A stretch of DNA of 57,170 bases, taken from contig CANFOW010000007.1 of NCBI GenBank assembly GCA_947448865.1, forward strand, positions 1 to 57,170, read 5' to 3'. This document shows, piece by piece, positions 1 through 7,966 of the stretch. The DNA comes from Actinomycetota bacterium (lineage in GTDB: Bacteria; Actinomycetota; Actinomycetes; S36-B12; UBA5976). The position numbers and the translations under genes are program-made. The notes beneath the pieces are model-generated. The model had not been told where the DNA came from and searched no databases. It saw nothing but the letters and a program-made list of their open reading frames with translations. How positions within the stretch are numbered: the stretch's first letter is position 1; each line of letters starts with the position of its first letter.

Positions 1-633
1 AGCGTCAAGATACTTCGTTGCCGGAAACTTACTATCTATATAGAGAACGCGACCGTCAGGAAGGTACACAGTTGCATCAGGTCGGCCACGACCATCGCCT
101 TGCTGTTGAATCTGTTTGTCGAAGTCCACATGTTCGGCCATTCCCATCATGCTGACGAGACGTTCGAGTTGTACTTCGCCCCAACGACCTCGCACAGTGT
201 TACTTTTCATCGCCTGTGACAGTGCGCTTGTGTGAATGCCTAAATCAGTCAGCATCAACCCGGTGTTCTTCACTTGCTCACTCAGTGTGCTGTAGGCACC
301 CACTCGTGCCTTTTCGAGTTCGTCAACTTGCCTCTTGAGTTCGGAGATTGTTACTGAGATTGGTTCCACTGTCTCTTTGATTACGGCTGTAGTAGCTGTG
401 TTTTGGGCGTTCATGTGATCGGTGTTTTGACGAAGACGGCTCTCAGTTGCTTCATCTAGTGCAGATCTAACGGCTACGAGTCCTTCGTTTGTGGCATCTC
501 GAAAGATTTCGCGGTAATCCTCGCGCGATAAGTCAGTGGATTTGCGGTTAACTCGACTCAAAACGAGAACAACCATAATGAGAGTGGAAACTGAAAGTAT
601 CAGTGCTAATAAGGTCAGATTTGATGTCGTCAT
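1..633 (-). CDS. rmuC: DNA recombination protein RmuC, 3'-truncated by the window edge
   Basis: The reverse strand encodes an uninterrupted frame from ATG at 633 to the window start, about 211 residues. It begins with a hydrophobic N-terminal segment (about residues 5-25), followed by a helical, coiled-coil-like stretch. It then enters the RmuC core with GRWGEVQLERLVSM and a segment ending LPDGRVLYIDSKFP, which is characteristic of this nuclease-fold family. RmuC proteins are thought to limit recombination at inverted repeats; the family is usually 350-500 residues, so the catalytic half lies outside the window. The gene is divergent from the helicase gene across a 107-bp gap. The family call is firm; the cellular role is by family only. 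Confidence 0.9.
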   Translation of the reverse strand, partial: MTTSNLTLLALILSVSTLIMVVLVLSRVNRKSTDLSREDYREIFRDATNEGLVAVRSALDEATESRLRQNTDHMNAQNTATTAVIKETVEPISVTISELKRQVDELEKARVGAYSTLSEQVKNTGLMLTDLGIHTSALSQAMKSNTVRGRWGEVQLERLVSMMGMAEHVDFDKQIQQQGDGRGRPDATVYLPDGRVLYIDSKFPATKYLDA

Positions 634-740
634 AGGCGTAAGTGTGTCACTTGATACTGACAATCTGAGGTTCTCGGCGCGGGTGATTAGGTGAATATCC
701 TTTTGTCACCTACCGTTGAGGTTGCACCGAAAGGCAAATT

Positions 741-2795
741 GTGACCCCTTCCTCAAGTCCGAAGAAAAAACCGCGCGCCCGAAAGCTTGAACGCGATCGT
801 GCCGTTGCGGGCGAAAAGAAGGGTTCATCCCGCCATCTCGCTGCTAAAAAAGCCGCCTCTGCCAAGCGCGTTGCCCCTGTCAAAAAGCGCTCAGCCGTTG
901 TAAGCAAGCGCTCTGAAGATTTTGACGACTCCACTAGTCGTCCAGCCACAAAACGGGCTGCCAGCTCCGATCGCGCAGCGGCACCAAGTCGTTCCGAGCG
1001 TCCATCACGCGGTAAAGAAGTGTGGAATCCATCTGGTAAGCCACAAAGCAAGGGCGGCTCAAGTCCAGCCGGACCTCGAGGTCGCCGCGATGCTGATGAT
1101 CGTCCCTCGCGGGGACGCAGCGATCGCGATGAACGCCCAACACGTTCCAGTGATGGCCGAATCGACGTCGATCCGCGCCGTAAGAGTGCCAGCGACACGC
1201 GTCCAGCACGTTTCCGTGACGATGCTCCTGCTCGTGCACCTCGCGCTGACCGTGCTGACTCGCGTCCTGCTCGTTACCGTGATGATGCACCGTCTCGTCC
1301 GTCACGCGATGATCGACCTGCTCGTGCACACCGTGAAGACCGCGGAGACAGTCGTCCATCACGTACCCGAGATGATGCTCCGGCACGCGCTTCGCGTGGT
1401 CGTGATGACCGCCCAGCTCGCTCACCACGCATTGATCGTGCGTATGAAGACCGTCCAATTCGCGCCCCAAAGTCAACTCGTTCATCAAAGCCTGAGGTAG
1501 ACGAAGTAATTGAAGAAGATACTTTTGATTACTCCGCACCAAATGCCTGGCGCGATCTTGGAATTAGCGATGAACTTCTTCCTATTTTGATGCGTGCTGG
1601 AATTGCTAAGCCATTCCCGATTCAGGCAAAAACACTTCCAGACGCAATTGCTGGAAACGACATTCTTGGTCGCGCTCAAACTGGTTCAGGTAAGACACTT
1701 GCGTTCGGTCTTGCGATGTTGACTCGCTTGGCGCATCGCAAGGGAATAGCAAACCATCCATTGGGCTTAGTGCTTGTTCCAACTCGTGAGCTCGCTGCCC
1801 AAGTTAATGATGCGCTAATGCCGTTTGCACAATCTGTGGGATTGGATATGCGTCTTATCGCGGGCGGAATGCCTTACGCAAAGCAAATTGATGCACTGCG
1901 TCGTGGTGTTCATATTTTGGTGGCAACCCCAGGTCGACTAAACGATTTGATTGAACAAGGTCACGTTGAAATGAACAAAGTCGAAGTGACTGTGCTTGAT
2001 GAAGCTGACCAAATGTGTGACATGGGCTTTACGCCACAAATTACTGAAATTCTTGATCTCACGAAAAAGGGTTCGCAGCGACTTCTCTTTAGTGCGACTC
2101 TGGATAACGACGTCGACAAGATTGTCAAGAAGTACTTACACGATCCGATTGAGCATGCGACTGCCACAAAGAAGGCATCCGTGACAACGATGGAGCACTA
2201 TCTCTTCGTGGTTTATAGCGAAGACAAGCAGACAATCATCGCTGAAATCGCATCCCGCCTTGGTAAGACAATGTTCTTTGGTCGCACCCAGTTAGGTGTT
2301 GACCGCATTGCCAAGGATTTGGCACATGTTGGCGTTGCATCTGGTGGACTTCATGGTGGAAAGAGCCAAGCACTGCGCACGAAGACTCTTAAGGCCTTTA
2401 AAGATGGCGTGACCGACGTTCTCGTTGCAACCGATGTGGCTGCTCGAGGCATTCACGTTGATGGTGTCTCGCTAGTCGTTCACATTGATCCACCAGGCGA
2501 TCCAAAGGATTACTTACATCGCGCAGGACGTACTGCACGTGCTGGCGAAGAAGGCAAAGTCGTGACATTGGTTGGTCCACGCCAACAAAAATCTGTCATG
2601 GCAATGATGCAACGAGCCGGTGTGACTCCGATTGTGGTCCAAGTGCGTTCTATGCACAAAGACATGGTGCGGATTACTGGTGCACAAGAGCCATCCGGTA
2701 CACCGTGGCACCCACCAGCAGAACCTGCGAAACGTGGCGGCCGACCACCTGCCCGACGTGGGGCAAGCACATCGTCTCGCGGACGCAAGTGGTAA
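741..2795 (+). CDS. DEAD-box ATP-dependent RNA helicase with long Arg/Asp-rich N-terminus
   Basis: 684 residues from GTG, with an AAAGG-like ribosome site just upstream. Residues 1 to about 260 are low complexity, Lys/Arg/Ser-rich and then built from degenerate RPARxRDDAP-like repeats. The helicase core follows: Q-motif region with FPIQ, motif I AQTGSGKT (about 312-319), PTRELA, TPGR, DEAD at 420-423, SAT, and HRAGRTAR in the second RecA domain. A short basic tail (RRGASTSSRGRKW) ends the protein. DEAD-box proteins unwind short RNA duplexes in ribosome assembly and mRNA decay. A charged tail at the N-terminus rather than the C-terminus is less usual and may bind RNA or drive condensation; that role is inference. 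Confidence 0.93.
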   Translation: MTPSSSPKKKPRARKLERDRAVAGEKKGSSRHLAAKKAASAKRVAPVKKRSAVVSKRSEDFDDSTSRPATKRAASSDRAAAPSRSERPSRGKEVWNPSGKPQSKGGSSPAGPRGRRDADDRPSRGRSDRDERPTRSSDGRIDVDPRRKSASDTRPARFRDDAPARAPRADRADSRPARYRDDAPSRPSRDDRPARAHREDRGDSRPSRTRDDAPARASRGRDDRPARSPRIDRAYEDRPIRAPKSTRSSKPEVDEVIEEDTFDYSAPNAWRDLGISDELLPILMRAGIAKPFPIQAKTLPDAIAGNDILGRAQTGSGKTLAFGLAMLTRLAHRKGIANHPLGLVLVPTRELAAQVNDALMPFAQSVGLDMRLIAGGMPYAKQIDALRRGVHILVATPGRLNDLIEQGHVEMNKVEVTVLDEADQMCDMGFTPQITEILDLTKKGSQRLLFSATLDNDVDKIVKKYLHDPIEHATATKKASVTTMEHYLFVVYSEDKQTIIAEIASRLGKTMFFGRTQLGVDRIAKDLAHVGVASGGLHGGKSQALRTKTLKAFKDGVTDVLVATDVAARGIHVDGVSLVVHIDPPGDPKDYLHRAGRTARAGEEGKVVTLVGPRQQKSVMAMMQRAGVTPIVVQVRSMHKDMVRITGAQEPSGTPWHPPAEPAKRGGRPPARRGASTSSRGRKW

Positions 2796-2876
2796 TTGCA
2801 GGCAACTAACGTCTGTGAAGTTTTCTCTTTAATCTGCAGAAAGCCCTATTGTTAGAGGCAGGCAAAAGGGGTTCAA

Positions 2877-4067
2877 ATGAGTGAACAAAATGCGCGAGGT
2901 TTAGGGCGATTTTTTCGCGGCGTTGATGAAAATGGCGCTGAAATTTCAGAGGCCGTTTATGCAGCTCGCGAAAGTGAATTAATGCAAACAATTGCAGGTT
3001 TACGTTCACGAATTTCCGAATTGGAAAGTGCAGTAGGTCGACCTAGCTTCATAGATGTTGATGATGACACACTGACTCAGATCGCAGCTGAAGATGCCGC
3101 GGTCATTATTCGGGCGGCTCGCGCTCGCTCGTCCAAACTTGTTGAGCAAGCTACCGAGACTCTGCAGAGCGCAGAATTAGATCGTGAGCAAGTTCGTTCG
3201 AGTGCAGAACTTGATGCTCGCCGCATTCGAGATGCTGCAAGCGTTGATTCACGCAGACTCCGTGGCGAAGCAACTGCCGCATTAGAAAACGCTCAGCGCC
3301 AAGCAAACCAGATTTTAGCTGCCGCTCAAGAAGACGCAGATGCCCAAATCAAATCGTCACAGGCCACAGTTGCGCGGATGCTTGACGAAGCTACCCGCAA
3401 TTCACGTGAAACCGTCCAAGCTGCAGAGCAATTCCGAATGGGCGTTGAAGCTGAACTTGAAGCGCTTCGCAACTCAGTTAATGCCGAACTTTCTGCATAT
3501 CGTGCGCGCATTGAATCTGAAATGAATGAGATGCAAGCGCAAAAAACTCGTGAAAGCGAAGAAACACTCGCTGCAGCAATTGCAGAATCACAACGACTGG
3601 TGACAGAAGCTACTTCAGCGAGCCAGGGCATGGTTGAACGTGCGAGTGCTGATTCACGAGCATTAATGGAAGAGACAGCTCGTCACCATCAAGAAGTTCT
3701 CGCATCTGCGCAGGCACGTGCCGAAGAAACTCTTTCTTCTGCACGCAATCTGGCAGGCGAGGAAAAGGCAGCTGCCGCACGTGAAGCCGAGGAAGTTCGT
3801 CGTACGGTGTCGGCCTATCGTCAGCAAGTCCTTATGGGAATTGATCACAATCGCGACGTGGTTTCACCGCTACTCGAAGCTTTTGCGAATATTCGTGACT
3901 ATCTCAATAAGTCCGAAAAGTCTGCACTTGATATCACAGCGCATCTTCATCAACGTCGTAATGACCTGACTGAGGTTGTTATTGAATTAAATGACGAAGG
4001 TTTGCCACTAAGTATTGAAAATAATGTTGACAATTCAGATGGATATTCAGACTCAGACGAAGGTTAA
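2877..4067 (+). CDS. Long Ala/Glu/Arg-rich coiled-coil protein, possibly DivIVA/Scy/FilP-like cytoskeletal
   Basis: 396 residues from ATG with a purine-rich site (AAAAGGGG) 5-6 nt upstream. After a short N-terminal region with GRFFRGVDENG, residues about 35-360 are almost uninterrupted predicted helix, rich in Ala, Glu, Arg and Gln with heptad-like spacing (for example RRIRDAASVDSRRLRGEA and RETVQAAEQFRMG). The C-terminus is acidic (DNSDGYSDSDEG). No enzymatic motif or membrane segment is visible. Actinobacteria use such coiled coils (DivIVA/Wag31, Scy, FilP, SepIVA) to organise poles and septa. The composition fits that group, but I see no clear DivIVA N-terminal signature, so the role is inference. 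It converges on lhgO with a 3-bp gap. Confidence 0.6.
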   Translation: MSEQNARGLGRFFRGVDENGAEISEAVYAARESELMQTIAGLRSRISELESAVGRPSFIDVDDDTLTQIAAEDAAVIIRAARARSSKLVEQATETLQSAELDREQVRSSAELDARRIRDAASVDSRRLRGEATAALENAQRQANQILAAAQEDADAQIKSSQATVARMLDEATRNSRETVQAAEQFRMGVEAELEALRNSVNAELSAYRARIESEMNEMQAQKTRESEETLAAAIAESQRLVTEATSASQGMVERASADSRALMEETARHHQEVLASAQARAEETLSSARNLAGEEKAAAAREAEEVRRTVSAYRQQVLMGIDHNRDVVSPLLEAFANIRDYLNKSEKSALDITAHLHQRRNDLTEVVIELNDEGLPLSIENNVDNSDGYSDSDEG

Positions 4068-4070
4068 TTT

Positions 4071-5282
4071 TTATAAAACCTGACGCTGTTCTAAATCGGT
4101 AACCACATACTTGGCAACAGCCATGCTTGATGTCCATGCTGGCGACACTGAGTTCAGCATGTGTGTGCTGTACTTGTCGCCTTCAATGATGAAGTCCATC
4201 TCGAGCCGTTTTTTACGCACGTTAAATAATTGAGCCCGAATCCCTACTTGGCCTCGAGTCTTAAACGCTGAACTTGGCAATGATGGAACTAACTCTTGAG
4301 CTTGGGAAATCATGACGTGCCGGAGATATTTGGGAAACTCTTGTTTAACCAGGTCCCAAGCATTGTGATGCTTGCTGGTTAAAAACCGCGGATAGGCAGT
4401 TAATGTCTCGGCAAATTCACGTCCAGAAAAATTGGACAACCCTGTGTAGTTTTCTCTCCAGAATCCTGGGATTGCTGTTGGCCCAATTTTGACTTTGCCC
4501 TTTGCTGTGAGCGTCACGTGAACGCCCAGAAATGGATTTCTAACATCAGGCACAGGGTAAACCTGTCGTGTCATAAATCCTTGCGGCACATCTGCGTACC
4601 AATACAAACCTTTAAAGGGAAGCATGACGTACTCGTGTCCGAAGTTGCATTGTTGTGCAATCTTGTCTGCGTATAGTCCAGCTGCGTTAATGACGTGTCC
4701 CGTCACAAAAGTATCTGACTTTGTGTGAACCTCATTGTGGGTTACTTGCATAACTTCTTGGCCAAAGTGAATCGCCACACCTGCGCTTTTTACAGCAGCA
4801 GCCATTGTGTCAATGACGTTTCGTGGATCGGCAACACTGGTTGTCGGTGACCATAGCGCCAACTCACATGTGCGTGCCCTGGGTTCGAGTTGGCTCAACT
4901 CGCCTTGGGAAATCAATGACACATCGACACCATTTGCTTGGGCACGCGAGGCAAGCAAATGCAAGGTTTCGATTTGAGAATCGTGTGACACAACGACTAC
5001 TTTGCCCGTCGAAATTACTGGCACTTTGTGTTGGTCAAGAAAATCCCGTAGAAGTTTGTTTCCTTCTCTAGTCAGACGTGCTTTAAGACTTTCTGGTGAA
5101 TAGTAGAAACCTGCATGCAGGATCCCAGAGTTTCTTCCAGAAGCATGAGTTCCTGCGTCAGATTCCTTATCGAGAACAACTATTGATAGTGACGGATTTC
5201 GTGAGATGAGTTCATGCGCAATTGCGAGTCCGATAATGCCTGCGCCAATGATGACAAAGTCGCTCGACGGTTTACTCGTCAC
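4071..5282 (-). CDS. lhgO: L-2-hydroxyglutarate oxidase, FAD-dependent
   Basis: 403 residues from GTG. The N-terminal Rossmann fold FVIIGAGIIGLAIAHEL binds FAD. The following HASGRNSGILHAGFYY block is the recognisable signature of the LhgO/L2HGDH branch of the DAO family, and length matches that family (about 400). These enzymes oxidise L-2-hydroxyglutarate to 2-oxoglutarate, passing electrons to the membrane quinone pool in characterised bacteria. The start overlaps the stop region of the upstream small membrane protein by 11 bp, so the two are co-transcribed and translationally coupled. A related FAD oxidase specificity cannot be excluded from motifs alone. Confidence 0.87.
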   Translation of the reverse strand: MTSKPSSDFVIIGAGIIGLAIAHELISRNPSLSIVVLDKESDAGTHASGRNSGILHAGFYYSPESLKARLTREGNKLLRDFLDQHKVPVISTGKVVVVSHDSQIETLHLLASRAQANGVDVSLISQGELSQLEPRARTCELALWSPTTSVADPRNVIDTMAAAVKSAGVAIHFGQEVMQVTHNEVHTKSDTFVTGHVINAAGLYADKIAQQCNFGHEYVMLPFKGLYWYADVPQGFMTRQVYPVPDVRNPFLGVHVTLTAKGKVKIGPTAIPGFWRENYTGLSNFSGREFAETLTAYPRFLTSKHHNAWDLVKQEFPKYLRHVMISQAQELVPSLPSSAFKTRGQVGIRAQLFNVRKKRLEMDFIIEGDKYSTHMLNSVSPAWTSSMAVAKYVVTDLEQRQVL

Positions 5283-5547
5283 GAGCCTGATTTTTATGAC
5301 GAAGTTTTTTGCTGCTTCGGGTTATCGCTAGCAGCCCAGCACTTGCGCATGCGACACCAATTATTCGAGCGCCGCTTCCAATACTCGGGATAGCTAAGTT
5401 CAATCCACCAAGAAATCCAAGAACCCCGAGGACGATTGAGGTTATAAGGAGCCCGCGACGCGATGAAAAGCTAAGCCCAAATCCAATGAGACCGGCAAGT
5501 ATTGCGCCTAGGAATATGACTCCAACGAGTAACGCCAAGCTCTCCAT
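5272..5547 (-). CDS. Small integral membrane protein, unknown function
   Basis: 91 residues from ATG. Three hydrophobic stretches (about residues 3-25, 32-53 and 58-77) are rich in Gly, Leu and Ile, and the tail is basic (SSKKLRHKNQ), suggesting three membrane helices. No catalytic motif or cysteine pair stands out. It precedes lhgO with an 11-bp overlap, which argues for a shared transcript, but no function can be assigned. I do not recognise a named family. Confidence 0.6.
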   Translation of the reverse strand: MESLALLVGVIFLGAILAGLIGFGLSFSSRRGLLITSIVLGVLGFLGGLNLAIPSIGSGARIIGVACASAGLLAITRSSKKLRHKNQARDE

Positions 5548-5710
5548 ACGTGAAGTGTATTGCGAATTACATGACGCTCACATAGAAAATGTGATGGTGA
5601 GTAAGTCGTGTGAATAGATTTGCGACAGAATCAGTACTGTCTGAACGAGCGACTTTGGGGTAGTCACCACGTTCTGACACTTCAGGACTCAATCAATCCG
5701 AGAGGCGCTC

Positions 5711-7042
5711 GTGGACATTCCGGAAAAACTCTCCTCACTATTGGCGCGCGACTCACAGTCTGTTGCTGGAGTGGAGAAGCTACGATTCTTCCCACTCGCA
5801 GTCGAGTCAGGACATGGAAGTCATCTCATCGAAGTCGGCGGCCGCAAGCTACTTGATTTCTCAAGTTCGTGGACAGCCGGCGGAATCGGATACGGCCATC
5901 CACACGTGGTTGATGCCATCTCGCGTGCCTCATCAAACCAACCAGGCGCAGGTGGGATTTCGGCAGTCCACCCGTACATGGTTGAGCTGGCGGAAAAATT
6001 ACTTGAGATTACGCCGGGCGATGCTGATCGCCGTGTGTATCTTGGCAATTCCGGAACGGATGCCAACGATGTCGTACTCAGAAGTTGCCAGTACGCAACA
6101 GGTCGTAACCGCATAATAACTTTTTCGGGAAGCTATCACGGTGGCGTTGGCCTTGCGATGGGTGTCTCAGGTGTCCACGTCGAAGCCGGAGCTGTCGCAT
6201 CCCCCGTCGCAGCCTTCATTCCATTTCCTGATCCTTACCGACCACACACTGGACATGCAGACACCGTAGTTCAAGATTCACTTGCGCGACTGGATACAGA
6301 GTTGGCCGCAGGCGATGTTGCGTGCGTCATTGTGGAAACCATCCAATCCGATGGTGGCATTGTGATTCCGCCAGACGGTTTTTTGAGCGGACTTCGAACG
6401 GCCTGTAATAAGTACGGTGTGATTCTGATTTGCGATGAAGTGAAAGTTGGCCTGGGACGGACCGGACTTATGCATGCCTTTGATCATGAGTCAGTTGTTC
6501 CTGATGTGGTGACCTTTGGAAAAGTACTCGGTGGCGGACTGCCTCTTTCTGCGGCTGTTGGTCCGACTTCAATTCTTGATGGGCCAGTAGCTTCGGCGCT
6601 CCTGACAACGGCCGGGAACCCGGTAACTGCGGCAGCTGGCCTGGCCGTGTTGCAGGTGATCGAAAGTGAATCGCTTGTGAGTAAATCTCAGGTATCCGGT
6701 CAGACTCTGCTGAATTCATTGAAGTCACATGTTTCAAGGCTTGGTGTTGAGGCATCCGTAGGCGACATACGTGGACGGGGCCTGACAATCGGTGTCGACT
6801 TAGTTTCCGACTTGGCTACAAAGAGTCGCAATTTTGATCTTGCAAAGCGGGTCGCCTACCGTGCATGGGAACTTGGCGTGGTCGTGTACTACGTGGGAGG
6901 CAATGTTTTAGAAATAACGCCTGCCCTGACTACCCAACCAGTCGATCTTGAGGTTGGAGCCGAAATCATTGCCCGCTCTATTGCGGATGCCATTGATGGC
7001 CAGGTCACCGACGAGCAAATCGCACCATTTGTTGGGTGGTAA
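5711..7042 (+). CDS. Class-III PLP-dependent aminotransferase (GabT/ArgD-like fold), substrate unknown
   Basis: 443 residues, GTG start. The fold-type I, class-III signature is clear: SSSWTAGGIGYGHPHVV near the N-terminus, GNSGTDANDVVLR for phosphate binding, SGSYHGG, the conserved Asp in ICDEVKVGLGRTG, and Lys271 in TFGKVLGGGLPLSA as the probable Schiff-base lysine. Class-III members act on omega-amino groups (4-aminobutyrate, acetylornithine, taurine, beta-alanine) or are glutamate-1-semialdehyde mutases. Neither neighbours nor motifs fix the substrate. It stands alone: the upstream gene is divergent and the downstream gene has its own promoter. Confidence 0.88.
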   Translation: MDIPEKLSSLLARDSQSVAGVEKLRFFPLAVESGHGSHLIEVGGRKLLDFSSSWTAGGIGYGHPHVVDAISRASSNQPGAGGISAVHPYMVELAEKLLEITPGDADRRVYLGNSGTDANDVVLRSCQYATGRNRIITFSGSYHGGVGLAMGVSGVHVEAGAVASPVAAFIPFPDPYRPHTGHADTVVQDSLARLDTELAAGDVACVIVETIQSDGGIVIPPDGFLSGLRTACNKYGVILICDEVKVGLGRTGLMHAFDHESVVPDVVTFGKVLGGGLPLSAAVGPTSILDGPVASALLTTAGNPVTAAAGLAVLQVIESESLVSKSQVSGQTLLNSLKSHVSRLGVEASVGDIRGRGLTIGVDLVSDLATKSRNFDLAKRVAYRAWELGVVVYYVGGNVLEITPALTTQPVDLEVGAEIIARSIADAIDGQVTDEQIAPFVGW

Positions 7043-7159
7043 CGTAAGCGCTAAATAGCGAGTAGTGGGTAAACCCCACATATAGAGTGAAAAGTGCGGA
7101 TTTACGTGTAAAACCCCTTATTTCTCATTGGGCCTGTTGCAAATTCGAATATTTCTGCT

Positions 7160-7165
7160 TACTAT
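7160..7165 (+). promoter_or_regulatory. -10 box (TACTAT) of a leaderless gene
   Basis: TACTAT lies six bases before the ATG at 7172, so the predicted transcript begins at or next to the start codon. This favours ATG 7172 over the in-frame GTG at 7166. Confidence 0.6.
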
Positions 7166-7171
7166 GTGGAC

Positions 7172-7768
7172 ATGAGAAAGAAAAACGCTCTAGTTGCAAC
7201 CGTGTCCGTTCTTACTGGCTTGGTTGTGGCTTTGTCGTCGACCAGCGCAATGGCTTACCCGCCAGGTGCAAGTTTGGCCGCTAGCGTTACGCCCGATCAG
7301 GTTAAAGCAGGTTCTTCAACCATACTAAACGTGACAAATGGTGAAATCTCAAAAGCTTTTTCGTACCGAATTGGTTCTGGTTCAGTAAATTCATCGAATA
7401 AAACTGGTCCACTGGGAACAAAATCCATTCAGATTAAAGCTCCTACAAACCCAGGCATCTATGTTGTAACTGTTTCTCAGAAGTTCAACGGAGCTGCTAA
7501 TGCATCCCAGGCTACTGCGACGCTCTATGTTCCTCGCGTGACAGTTCCTACAACTGCTCGCGTGAACCGCAGCATTAACGTTTTAGTAGCGAATGCAAAA
7601 ACTGGAACACACGTAACGGTGACAGTTGGCTCCGGAACGCCACAGCAAGTTGATGTCGCATCTCACAGCGCTACGGTGTCAGTAGCGTTTGCACTTAAAG
7701 GTCGTCAGACAGTCACGGTTACCGTCGGCAGTTTGGTCTACACATCTACTGTGAACGTCTCGCGTTAA
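7172..7768 (+). CDS. Secreted Ig-like beta-sandwich protein
   Basis: 198 residues. A classical signal peptide begins MRKKNALVATVSVLTGLVVA and ends near STSAMA-YPPG. The mature part is Thr/Val/Ser-rich with alternating hydrophobic strands such as GIYVVTVSQKFNG and ATLYVPRVTVPTTARVNRS, consistent with one or two bacterial Ig-like domains (about residues 35-125 and 125-198). No catalytic residues or LPXTG anchor are seen. It precedes the tyrosine autokinase by about 200 bp in the same orientation; a cell-surface link is plausible but unproven. Confidence 0.65.
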   Translation: MRKKNALVATVSVLTGLVVALSSTSAMAYPPGASLAASVTPDQVKAGSSTILNVTNGEISKAFSYRIGSGSVNSSNKTGPLGTKSIQIKAPTNPGIYVVTVSQKFNGAANASQATATLYVPRVTVPTTARVNRSINVLVANAKTGTHVTVTVGSGTPQQVDVASHSATVSVAFALKGRQTVTVTVGSLVYTSTVNVSR

Positions 7769-7966
7769 CTCGAATTAAATATCTTGACAACGTAATTAGT
7801 TGTTGAGTTCAAGTTCGGCCACTTACACGAGTTCAATCCTTAGTGCCCCTGTCGCTGTTTTGTTGCCTGCTCGCGAGTTCACACATATGCCAAGGTGCGA
7901 CTATTCTGTTGGTTAAGGTTTTGAAGTTTTCGGTATTTACAGAAATTTGAGCGAGGAGCGCACTCA

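Noticed and set aside
710-1542. Long reverse-strand frames opposite the helicase N-terminus, and a +1-frame ORF at 922-1500
   Set aside because: Low-complexity repeats of the real gene create open frames on other frames and strand; no start signals, neighbours or domains support them.
7065-7079. GTGGG/CCCAC hairpin after the aminotransferase as a terminator
   Set aside because: Only five base pairs and no T run follow.
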